Notes under the pieces: generated by a model | The model's database searches: none | What the model saw: the letters and a program-made list of their open reading frames with translations, nothing else | Told to the model about the DNA's origin: nothing | Position numbers and translations under genes: made by a program | Shown here: positions 16,711-23,609 of the stretch, piece by piece | Position numbering within the stretch: the first letter of the stretch is position 1 | How the letters are laid out: each line of letters opens with the position of its first letter | Source of the DNA: DASPFV01 sp035620975 | GTDB lineage: Bacteria; Acidobacteriota; Vicinamibacteria; Vicinamibacterales; 2-12-FULL-66-21 | DNA: 23,609 nt | NCBI GenBank assembly: GCA_035620975.1 | Contig: DASPFV010000272.1 | Span: forward strand, 1 to 23,609 | Direction: 5' to 3'

Positions 16711-18168
16711 ATGCGGGACATGCCCCTCTGCTGGCTCGTGTTCGTGGCCGCGATCGCACTGCCCGGCGGCGTGGAACAGGCGGCCGCGCGCAAGGCGGAG
16801 GAGCACTACCGGCTGGGGCTGGCGGCCGAGCGTGAGCAGAAGCTCGACGAAGCCGTGGCCGCGTACCGCGCCGCCCTTGAGGTCGATCCCCGGATGGCCC
16901 GCGCGCACGATCGGCTCGGCTTCGTGCTCGGACGCCAGGGCAGGACTGCGGACGCGCTCGCCGCGTTCGAGCGGGCCGTGAACCTGGCGCCTGCGCTCTT
17001 CGATGCGCAATACCATCTCGGCGCGACGCGCTGGTGGACGAAGGATGTCGCCGGAGCGCAGGCCCCCCTCGAAGCCGCCGTGCGACTGCGCCCGGATCAT
17101 CCGGAAGCCCGGTACTACCTGGGCCTCGTCCTGCGGCAGCAGGGGGAGCTGGCCGCGGCCATCCGCCACTTGCGCGAGGCGACGCGTCTCGGCCCCCGCG
17201 TCACTGTTGCGCACCTGCAGCTCGGCCTGGCCCTCCAGGCAATCGGCGACCTGAACGGCGCGGTGGACGCGCTGCGTACGGCCGTGGAGCTCGACCCGTC
17301 GTCGGTCGACGCGCACAGCAGCCTCGCGCTCGCCCTGATGCAGAAAGGGGACGCAGCCGAGGCCACCGCCGCCTTCCGGGCGCTCGTCGCGCGCGACCCC
17401 GCCAATGCCACCGCGCACCTGAACCTCGGCACGGCGCTGATGCACGCGGGAGACCTGGGCGGGGCCAGCGATGCGCTCAGGGAGGCCATCCGGCTTGCCC
17501 CCGCGAGTGCGGAAGCGCACTACAATCTCGGCCTGGCTCTCAAGCAACAGGACGACTTCTCCGGCGCGGAGGCAGAGCTGAGGCGGGCTGCGGAGCTGGA
17601 TCGGCAGCTCCCCGAGGCGCCTTTCACGCTTGGTGTGGTGTTGTGGCAGACCGGCCGCGCAGACGAGGCGCTCGAGGCGTTTCGCGAGGCGATCGCACGC
17701 CGGCCCGACTATGCGGACGCGCACTACATGCGCGGGACGGTCCTGAAGCAGCAGGGTGCACCAGCCGAGGCTCTGGCCGCGTTTCGTGCGGCCATCCAGG
17801 TCCGTCCTTCGTCGCCGGAAGCGCACCTCAGCCTGGGCCAGCTCCTGACGCAGCTCGGCCACGCTCCGGAGGCGGCTCGCGCCCTGCAGGAGGCGGAGCG
17901 CCTCAACAGGTTGAAGGCCGACGCCCAGGCGTCGACCTTTGCTGTCGGCGTGGGACTCGAGAAGTTGAAGGCGGGCGATCGCCGGGGAGCGATCGCGCAG
18001 TTCCGCGAGGCCGTGCGCCTGGCGCCCGACAACCCGCAGGCGCATTATCAGCTCGGGTTGGCGCTGGAGCAGGCTGGCGCGCGTGCCGAGGCCTCGAAGC
18101 ACTTCCAGGAAGCGCAGCGGCTCGCCCCGTACCTGCGTCCGCCGTCAACCGGCGCGTCGAATCACTGA
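16711..18168 (+). CDS. Exported TPR-repeat protein (485 aa)
   Basis: After a short leader (MPLCWLVFVAAIALPGG), the protein is tetratricopeptide repeats from about residue 29 to 475, roughly 12-13 units of 34 residues. Typical helices are AHDRLGFVLGRQGR, AHYNLGLALKQQDD and AHYQLGLALEQAG, with the canonical Gly/Ala/Pro spacing (LDEAVAAYRAALEVDP). TPR arrays bind protein partners; here they are probably periplasmic. The first ATG (16711) lies exactly at the end of the repeat array. The ATG at 16720 is an equally good start that begins the signal peptide more cleanly. Neither has a clear Shine-Dalgarno. It is followed after 10 bp by a CRTAC1-like gene and is the first gene of the TPR/CRTAC1 unit. 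Confidence 0.9.
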   Translation: MRDMPLCWLVFVAAIALPGGVEQAAARKAEEHYRLGLAAEREQKLDEAVAAYRAALEVDPRMARAHDRLGFVLGRQGRTADALAAFERAVNLAPALFDAQYHLGATRWWTKDVAGAQAPLEAAVRLRPDHPEARYYLGLVLRQQGELAAAIRHLREATRLGPRVTVAHLQLGLALQAIGDLNGAVDALRTAVELDPSSVDAHSSLALALMQKGDAAEATAAFRALVARDPANATAHLNLGTALMHAGDLGGASDALREAIRLAPASAEAHYNLGLALKQQDDFSGAEAELRRAAELDRQLPEAPFTLGVVLWQTGRADEALEAFREAIARRPDYADAHYMRGTVLKQQGAPAEALAAFRAAIQVRPSSPEAHLSLGQLLTQLGHAPEAARALQEAERLNRLKADAQASTFAVGVGLEKLKAGDRRGAIAQFREAVRLAPDNPQAHYQLGLALEQAGARAEASKHFQEAQRLAPYLRPPSTGASNH

Positions 18169-18178
18169 CCCACGTCGC

Positions 18179-19930
18179 ATGCACACGCGCGCTCTGAACC
18201 TGCGGCTCCTGTCGCTGTCGGCGGCCCTGGCGATGTCCGTGATTGGCGCAGCAGGTGGGCAGGGGCCGACGGAGACCACGCTGGCGTTCAGGTTCGTGAA
18301 CGTCGCGCGCGAGGCCGGCCTCCTGGCCCGGACCGTGTACGGTGGGCAGGAGACCAATCAGTACCTCCTCGAAACCACCGGTTGCGGGGCAGCGGCGCTC
18401 GACTACGACGGCGACGGCTGGCTCGACGTCTTCCTGGTCAACGGCAGCGTGCTGGAGGGCTTCCCGAAGGGACAGGAGCCTACGAGCCATCTGTACCGGA
18501 ACAAGGGCGATGGCACCTTCGAGGACGTCACCGAGCGCGCGGGGCTCCGGCAGTCCGGCTGGGGGCAGGCGGCGTGCGCGGGCGACTACGACAACGACGG
18601 CCACGCCGATCTCTACGTCACCTACTGGGGGCAGAGTCGTCTCTTCCGCAACAAGGGGAACGGCACGTTCGAGGACGCGACCACCCGCGCCGGGTTGACC
18701 GAGCCGCGCGCGCGCTGGGGCGCCGGCTGCGCGTTCTTCGATTACGACCGCGACGGCCGGCTCGACCTGCTTGTGGCCAACTACATCGACCTCGATCTCG
18801 CCTCGACCCCCGTGCCGTCTTCCGGTCTCTGCCGCTATAAGGGGATTCCCGTCGCCTGTGGACCTCCGGGGCTGCCGGGCGGGAAAAACCTGCTCTATCG
18901 CAACCGCGGCGATGGAACCTTCGAGGACGTGTCGGAGAAGTCCGGCGTGTCGCGCGCGAAGGGCACGTATGCGCTCGGCGTGTCCACCCTCGACTTCGAC
19001 GACGACGGGTGGGTGGACGTGTACGTGGCGAACGATTCGAACCCGAGCGCCCTCTACCGGAACAACGCGGATGGCACGTTCACCGACATCGGCATCAACG
19101 CCGGCTGTGCCTACAGCCAGGACGGCAAGCCGCAGGCGGGCATGGGCGTCGCGATCGGCGACTACGATCGCAACGGCACGATGGACATCTTCAAGACCAA
19201 CTTCGCCGGCGATACGTCGACACTCTACAGCAACACGGGCAAGGGTCACTGCGAGGATCGGACGTTCGCCGCGGGCATCGGGTTGAACACGCGCTGGCTC
19301 GGCTGGGGCGTGGGATTCCTGGATCTCGACAACGACGGGTGGCTCGATCTCTTTCTCGTGAACGGACACGTCTACCCCGAAGTGGAGCGCGTGCGCACCG
19401 AGGCGGGCTACAAGCAGCGGAAGGTCGTCTACCGCAATCAGGCGAACGGCCGGTTCGCCGACGTCACGCTGCAGCTGGGGGAGCCGGTGACCATCCCGAA
19501 AGCGGGACGCGGTGCGGCGTTCGGCGACTTCGACAACGACGGCGACCTCGACGTCGTCGTGAACAACGTCCACGACACGCCGGACTTCTTCCGTCTGGAT
19601 CAGTCGGGGGAGCCGCACTGGATCGGCGTTGCCCTTGTCGGCACCCAGTCGAACCGCAGCGCCATCGGTGCCCGCGTGCGGCTTGTCACCGCCGGCGGTG
19701 TGCAGGTACAGGAGGTCCGGGGCGGCGGCAGCTACTACTCGCAGAACGATCTGCGCGTGCTCTTCGGCCTCGGTGGTCTGCGCGCCATCGATCGGCTGGA
19801 GGTCCGGTGGCCGAACGGCCTCGAGGAGAGCTGGACAGGTCTCGGGATTCGCCGCTACCACGTGCTCAAGGAAGGCTCGGGCGAACGGCTGACGGCTGCC
19901 GGGAGCCGCGGCAGGAGCATGGATCCATGA
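18179..19930 (+). CDS. CRTAC1-like FG-GAP/ASPIC-UnbV secreted protein 1
   Basis: This is a 583-aa exported protein with a signal peptide (LLSLSAALAMSVIGAAGG). A beta-propeller follows with seven calcium-binding DxDxDG-type motifs, starting at about residues 75, 136, 188, 272, 328 (DYDRNG), 382 and 450, each followed by a hydrophobic strand (WLDVFLVNGS, LDLLVANYI). A cysteine pair flanks CRYKGIPVACGPPGL near 220-235. The C-terminal ASPIC/UnbV domain spans about 481-555 (VGTQSNRSAIGARVR, YYSQNDLRVLFGLG). Family knowledge: these domains occur in secreted adhesion-type or enzyme-associated proteins of unknown activity. The gene sits 10 bp after TPR 1, and its stop overlaps the next start by 4 bp (ATGA), which indicates translational coupling. 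Confidence 0.93.
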   Translation: MHTRALNLRLLSLSAALAMSVIGAAGGQGPTETTLAFRFVNVAREAGLLARTVYGGQETNQYLLETTGCGAAALDYDGDGWLDVFLVNGSVLEGFPKGQEPTSHLYRNKGDGTFEDVTERAGLRQSGWGQAACAGDYDNDGHADLYVTYWGQSRLFRNKGNGTFEDATTRAGLTEPRARWGAGCAFFDYDRDGRLDLLVANYIDLDLASTPVPSSGLCRYKGIPVACGPPGLPGGKNLLYRNRGDGTFEDVSEKSGVSRAKGTYALGVSTLDFDDDGWVDVYVANDSNPSALYRNNADGTFTDIGINAGCAYSQDGKPQAGMGVAIGDYDRNGTMDIFKTNFAGDTSTLYSNTGKGHCEDRTFAAGIGLNTRWLGWGVGFLDLDNDGWLDLFLVNGHVYPEVERVRTEAGYKQRKVVYRNQANGRFADVTLQLGEPVTIPKAGRGAAFGDFDNDGDLDVVVNNVHDTPDFFRLDQSGEPHWIGVALVGTQSNRSAIGARVRLVTAGGVQVQEVRGGGSYYSQNDLRVLFGLGGLRAIDRLEVRWPNGLEESWTGLGIRRYHVLKEGSGERLTAAGSRGRSMDP

Positions 19931-20943
19931 CGGTCGGCCCGGGCGGAGTGACGCTCGCTGCCATGCTGGTCCTGTGCGCCGGATCGGCGGCAGGGCAAGG
20001 CGCGGCGGAGGACCCCGTCGGCGCGGCGCTGTCCGCTGCGCGCGCGCTCGTCACCGAGGGCAAGCCTCGCGAAGCCGTAGCCCGGCTCGAGAATCTCGAC
20101 CGCACGCGACCGGACGTCGCCCACCTGCTCGGCGTGGCGTATTACCACGCGGACGACCACAGGCAGGCGATTGATCTGCTCGCGCCGCTCGTGACGGCGT
20201 TCCCGGCCGAATCGGTGGAGCGCCGGGAAATCGTGCAGGTCCTCGGGCTGTCCTACTACCTGACGGGCCGGTATGCGGACGCCTTGCCGCTGCTCGAAGA
20301 GACCCGCGGCTGGGCCGACAACCTGGAGCTGGGCTACGTGCTCGGCCAGGCCTACATTCAGACCCGGCAGCCCGATCGTGCGCGCGCATCGCTCGCGCGG
20401 ACATTCGACGTCGATCCGGGATCGGCCGCTGCTCACGTGATCGCCGCTCAACTGATGCTCCGGCTCGAGATGGAGCCGCTCGCCGAGGCCGAGCTGAAGC
20501 AGGCGATCGAGAAGGACCCCCGCGTGCCGCGCGCGCATTACCTGCTCGGGCAGATGGCGCTTTTCAGGGGGAGGCTCGAGGAGGCCATCGCCCACAGCGA
20601 ACGGGAGCTGACGATCAATCCGTCGGACGCGATGGCGCTGTACCAGATCGGCGATGCGCACGTCCGGGGCTCGGCGTGGGACCCGGCCGTCACGGCGCTG
20701 CAGCGATCCCTGTGGCTCAACCCGTATTACAGCGGTCCCTACATCCTCCTTGGCCGCGTGTATATGAAGAAGGGGCAGCCGGCCACCGCCGAAGGCATGC
20801 TCCGCCGGGCCATCCAGTACGATCCGAACAACCGCTCGGCGCATTACCTGCTGGCGCAGCTGCTTCAGCAACAGGGCCGCGAGGAGGAGGCGAAGCAGGA
20901 GTTCGCGATCGCGGAACGGCTCCAGCAGCGGCAGGGCCAATGA
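19927..20943 (+). CDS. Exported TPR-repeat protein 2 (338 aa)
   Basis: The ATG at 19927 overlaps the preceding stop (ATGA) and has AGGAG 9 nt upstream (19913-19917). A signal peptide (LAAMLVLCAGSAAGQ) precedes TPR-type helices from about residue 30 to 335: AHLLGVAYYHADDHRQAI, AHYLLGQMALFRGRLEEAI, ALYQIGDAHVRG, YILLGRVYMKKGQ and AHYLLAQLLQQQGREEEA. The last third is the most regular. It probably acts in the periplasm as a partner-binding scaffold for the CRTAC1-like proteins encoded on each side (inference from coupling and order). It is shorter than TPR 1 and not a simple copy of it. Confidence 0.9.
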   Translation: MTVGPGGVTLAAMLVLCAGSAAGQGAAEDPVGAALSAARALVTEGKPREAVARLENLDRTRPDVAHLLGVAYYHADDHRQAIDLLAPLVTAFPAESVERREIVQVLGLSYYLTGRYADALPLLEETRGWADNLELGYVLGQAYIQTRQPDRARASLARTFDVDPGSAAAHVIAAQLMLRLEMEPLAEAELKQAIEKDPRVPRAHYLLGQMALFRGRLEEAIAHSERELTINPSDAMALYQIGDAHVRGSAWDPAVTALQRSLWLNPYYSGPYILLGRVYMKKGQPATAEGMLRRAIQYDPNNRSAHYLLAQLLQQQGREEEAKQEFAIAERLQQRQGQ

Positions 20944-21022
20944 AGGCACGTTTGTGCACCAGGTGCCCGGGGTGCCCCCGGGCGGTCCTCGATCTGCCCC
21001 TCGTGCCGTGCCGAGGTGCCGG

Positions 21023-22840
21023 GTGCTGAGCGGGGCGCGATTCGCTCTACCGCTGCTCCTGGCGGGCGGCCTGGTGCTGTCGCTGCTGGGGACTTCTGGC
21101 ATCGAGCGTTCCAACGGCACCCCTCGCACCTCTGGCACCCTCGCACCCATGGCACGACGGGCGCCCGGTGCACCCGAGTGGCCCGCCTTCACCGACATCG
21201 CTCGTGAAGCCGGTCTGGTGCACCCGGCGGTCTACGGCGACGTCGATCGCAAACGCTTCATCATCGAGACGAACGGCTCCGGGGTGGCGCTGGTCGACGT
21301 GGACAACGACGGCTGGCTGGACGCGCTCGTGCTGTCGGGAACCCGCTTGGCTGCGGACGCGCGCAGGGAAGCGACCTTCGAAGGCGAGGCGCCCACCACG
21401 CGCCTGTACCGCAATCGACGGGACGGCACGTTCGAGGACGTGACCGACCGCGTCGGGCTCCGGCGCACCGGGTGGGCGTCCAGCGTCTGCGCGGGAGATT
21501 TCGACAATGACGGCTGGACCGACCTGTACGTCACCTCTTTCGGCCGCAACGTGCTCTACCGCAATGCCGGCGGACGCTTCGACGACGTCACCGAGCACGC
21601 CGGGGTCGGGGGCTCGGGCCGTCGCTGGGGGTCGGGTTGCACCTTCATCGACATCGACCGGGACGGCCGCCTGGATCTCTTCGTGGCGAACTACCTGCAG
21701 TTCGACCTGGAGACGGCGCCGGGGCCTGGCGAGGGCCCGAACTGCACCTGGAAGGGAGTGCCGGTCAACTGCGGGCCCAAGGGGCTGCCGACCGACACGA
21801 ACCTGCTGTACCGGAATGACGGAAACGGCCGCTTCACCGACGTCTCGGAGCGGTCCGGCATCAGTGCCGTCCAGGGGCGTTACTCGATGACCGCCGCGGC
21901 GGCCGATTTCGACGGCGATGGCTGGAGCGACATCTACGTCGCCTCCGACTCCACGGCGGCGATCCTGTACCGGAACAATCGCGACGGCACGTTCACCGAC
22001 GTGGCCGTCCGCAGCGGCGCGGCCTACAGCGAGGACGGTAACCCGCAGGCCGGCATGGGCCTCGCTATCGGCGACTACGACAACGACGGCCGGCTCGACA
22101 TCCTCAAGACGCATTTTTCCGATGACATCCCGGCGCTCTACCGGAACCTCGGCAAGGGCCTCTTCGAGGACGTCGCCACGAGCGTGCGGCTGAACGTCGA
22201 GAACCGCTACGTTCAGTGGGGAACGGCGCTGACCGACTTCGACAACGACGGTCTGGCCGACGTGTTCTACGTCACCGGCCACGTGTATCCCGAAATCGAG
22301 CGGGTGCTCGAGCGTTACCCGCACCGGGGGCCGCGCATCGTCTTCCGGAACGTGGCGGGCACGCGCTTCGAGCAGGTCACGGAGCTGAGCGGGCCCGGCG
22401 TGTCGACCCCGCATTCGAGCCGCGGCGCGGCGTTCGGCGACGTCGACAACGACGGCGACGTCGACGTGCTCGTGATGAACATGAACGAGCCGCCGTCGCT
22501 GCTGCGGAACGAGTATCGGGGCGGCAACGCCTGGCTGCGGGTGCAGCTCGAGGGCCGCGCCTCGAACCGGTCGGCCATCGGCGCCACGGTCATCGCGACG
22601 GCGGAGGGGCGGCGGCAGGCGCGCGCCGTGCTGAGCCAGGCCAGCTATTACTCGCACGACGATCTGCGCCTGCATTTCGGACTCGGCCCGGCGACGGTCG
22701 CGCAGATCGAAGTGCGCTGGCCCTCGGGCCGCATCGACCGCGTGGAAGGCGTGCCCCTGCGCTCGACGCTTCGGATCGTCGAAGGAGAAACAGCTGCTCA
22801 GTTCAAGCGGGGCGGGACCCGAGGGCTGCCTGAGCCGTGA
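21023..22840 (+). CDS. CRTAC1-like FG-GAP/ASPIC-UnbV secreted protein 2
   Basis: The protein is 605 aa if begun at GTG 21023, which gives a hydrophobic leader (FALPLLLAGGLVLSLLG) and has GAGGTG just upstream. The frame is open to a GTG at 20954, so the start is uncertain. A low-complexity linker (residues about 30-52) precedes a propeller with seven DxDxDG motifs (DVDNDGWLD at about 92, then DFDNDGWTD, DIDRDGRLD, DFDGDGWSD, DYDNDGRLD, DFDNDGLAD, DVDNDGDVD). The C-terminal ASPIC/UnbV domain spans about 501-575 (GRASNRSAIGATV, YYSHDDLRLHFGLG). A CTWKGVPVNCGPKGL cysteine pair matches protein 1. It lacks a classical cleavage motif, so it could stay anchored in the membrane. It closes the TPR/CRTAC1 unit. 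Confidence 0.9.
   Translation: MLSGARFALPLLLAGGLVLSLLGTSGIERSNGTPRTSGTLAPMARRAPGAPEWPAFTDIAREAGLVHPAVYGDVDRKRFIIETNGSGVALVDVDNDGWLDALVLSGTRLAADARREATFEGEAPTTRLYRNRRDGTFEDVTDRVGLRRTGWASSVCAGDFDNDGWTDLYVTSFGRNVLYRNAGGRFDDVTEHAGVGGSGRRWGSGCTFIDIDRDGRLDLFVANYLQFDLETAPGPGEGPNCTWKGVPVNCGPKGLPTDTNLLYRNDGNGRFTDVSERSGISAVQGRYSMTAAAADFDGDGWSDIYVASDSTAAILYRNNRDGTFTDVAVRSGAAYSEDGNPQAGMGLAIGDYDNDGRLDILKTHFSDDIPALYRNLGKGLFEDVATSVRLNVENRYVQWGTALTDFDNDGLADVFYVTGHVYPEIERVLERYPHRGPRIVFRNVAGTRFEQVTELSGPGVSTPHSSRGAAFGDVDNDGDVDVLVMNMNEPPSLLRNEYRGGNAWLRVQLEGRASNRSAIGATVIATAEGRRQARAVLSQASYYSHDDLRLHFGLGPATVAQIEVRWPSGRIDRVEGVPLRSTLRIVEGETAAQFKRGGTRGLPEP
21117..21178 (+). repeat. GCACC 9-bp repeats within the linker of CRTAC1-like protein 2
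   Basis: Seven consecutive units begin with GC(A/G)C (gcacccctc, gcacctctg, gcaccctc, gcacccatg, gcacgacgg, gcgcccggt, gcacccgag); all are 9 bp except one of 8. They are translated as a Gly/Thr/Ala/Pro/Arg-rich linker. Reverse-complement relatives (GGTGCCGGGTGC and similar) lie just upstream at 20955-21026. Confidence 0.7.
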
Positions 22841-22963
22841 CTTCCGAATATACGATCTATTCGCCCGTCACACCTCATTCGGGTCTGCGTTCTCGCTGGC
22901 GCGCGATCGGCCGTTTTGACCTCACGTTTCGGCTTGACGCGGCGCGTAGTGCTTTTCTAGTAT
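22841..22963 (+). promoter_or_regulatory. Putative promoter of the TonB-dependent receptor gene
   Basis: The 195-bp spacer before the receptor contains TTGACG (22934-22939), an 18-nt gap and TAGTAT (22958-22963). These match the sigma70 -35 and -10 consensus at 5/6 and 4/6 positions. A second TTGACC lies just before it. The local AT content is higher than in neighbouring genes. A leader of about 65 nt would remain upstream of the ATG. No terminator hairpin with a T-run is clear after the preceding gene. Confidence 0.4.
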
Positions 22964-23035
22964 CGCTCCTATTCCGTGGGTCGTGTGCGGGCTCAACTCC
23001 TCGAGTCACGCCACACGACCGGACAGGGGGCCTTC

Positions 23036-23609
23036 ATGCTCCGCGATCTGCAGTTCCTTCCGTCATTGTTCCGCGTTCGGTCGTGCCTGCTCGCGCTCCT
23101 GGGTGCGGTGTTGCTGGCCGGAGTGTCAGCCGCGCCGCTGAGGGCCCAGGCGGTCTACGGCAGCATCAGTGGTGTCGTCAGGGACATGAGCGGCGGGGTG
23201 ATGCCGGGCGTGACCGTGACGATCACGAGCATCGATCGCAAGACCGTCGACACGGTCGTCTCGAACGAGTCCGGCTTCTACGTCAAGGATCGGCTGCTGC
23301 CCGGCGCGTACGAGGTCAGGGCCGAGCTCGCCGGTTTCAAGACGGCTCTGGTGCCGTCGGTCCAGATTGGCGTGGACACGCAGGTACCGGTGAACTTCGT
23401 GCTCGAGCTCGGCGCGATCACCGAGCAGGTCGAGGTCACCGGCGGCTCGCCCCTCCTGAAGACCGACCGCGCGGACGTTTCGACGAACTTCGATTCGAAG
23501 CAGATCACCGATCTTCCGGTGCTGGATCGCAACTTCACGAAGTTCATCCTGCTGACGCCGGGGACGCAGCAGCTCCAGTGGCAGCACGCGGCCAGCGAGA
23601 ACCCGCAGG
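23036..23609 (+). CDS. TonB-dependent receptor, Oar-like, N-terminal part (runs off the window)
   Basis: The first 191 residues are present; the gene continues past the window end. A long signal peptide (CLLALLGAVLLAGVSAAPLRAQ, cleavage near residue 38) is followed by a carboxypeptidase-regulatory-like domain at about 40-125: SISGVVRDMSGGVMPGVTV, ESGFYVKDRLLPGAYEV and AELAGFKT. The start of the plug domain follows: TEQVEVTGGSPLLKTDRADV, ITDLPVLDRNFTKFILLTPG. This order is typical of Oar-type outer-membrane receptors of Acidobacteriota, which are usually over 1000 aa and take up or bind large oligomers. AGGGGG lies upstream of the ATG at 23036. It has its own likely promoter, so it is probably separate from the TPR/CRTAC1 unit. 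Confidence 0.92.
   Translation, partial: MLRDLQFLPSLFRVRSCLLALLGAVLLAGVSAAPLRAQAVYGSISGVVRDMSGGVMPGVTVTITSIDRKTVDTVVSNESGFYVKDRLLPGAYEVRAELAGFKTALVPSVQIGVDTQVPVNFVLELGAITEQVEVTGGSPLLKTDRADVSTNFDSKQITDLPVLDRNFTKFILLTPGTQQLQWQHAASENPQ

Noticed and set aside
20940..21029. A 29-aa Cys-rich frame (ATG overlapping the TPR 2 stop).
   Set aside because: It overlaps the leader of CRTAC1-like protein 2 and its cysteines arise from the GGTGCC repeats; no other support.

Overview
The window is a GC-rich bacterial chromosome segment. It most resembles an Acidobacteriota genome of the Vicinamibacteria/Solibacter type. That inference rests on gene content: secreted ThuA and CehA-type proteins, paired TPR and FG-GAP/ASPIC-UnbV (CRTAC1-like) genes, and an Oar-like TonB-dependent receptor whose N-terminus begins with a carboxypeptidase-regulatory-like domain. 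No rRNA, tRNA or CRISPR array was seen.

Layout. (1) 56-1767, minus strand: an exported SGNH/GDSL esterase followed by an unrecognised 246-aa protein. (2) 1906-3675, plus: an L-lactate permease, divergent from the esterase. (3) 3676-4087: mostly non-coding, with one possible 28-aa membrane peptide. (4) 4088-13969, plus: six closely spaced genes, probably one transcription unit. They encode a 1214-residue multidomain secreted protein (ThuA, dehydrogenase-type beta-propeller, helical repeats, beta-sandwich, azurin-like copper domain), a stand-alone ThuA paralogue, a Gfo/Idh/MocA oxidoreductase, a small secreted lectin/endostatin-like protein, a CehA/McbA-type metallohydrolase and a DmpA-type P1 peptidase. 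(5) 13970-16710: 2.7 kb of accessory DNA with broken IS21-family fragments, two possible small genes, and extensive degenerate repeats with a period near 10 bp. (6) 16711-22840, plus: TPR, CRTAC1-like, TPR, CRTAC1-like, nearly contiguous. (7) 23036 to the window end: the start of a TonB-dependent receptor with its own likely promoter.

How the genes may work together (inference). Block 4 looks like a periplasmic or extracellular system for oxidising and hydrolysing an organic, perhaps sugar-like, substrate. Electrons would pass to the fused type-1 copper domain instead of the fused cytochrome c usual in related proteins. Block 6 is a twice-repeated TPR plus calcium-binding propeller cassette of unknown role, and it lies just upstream of an outer-membrane receptor. 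The two points most worth following up are the azurin-capped fusion protein and the decamer-periodic repeat DNA that interrupts the IS21 remnant and runs up to the start of the first TPR gene.
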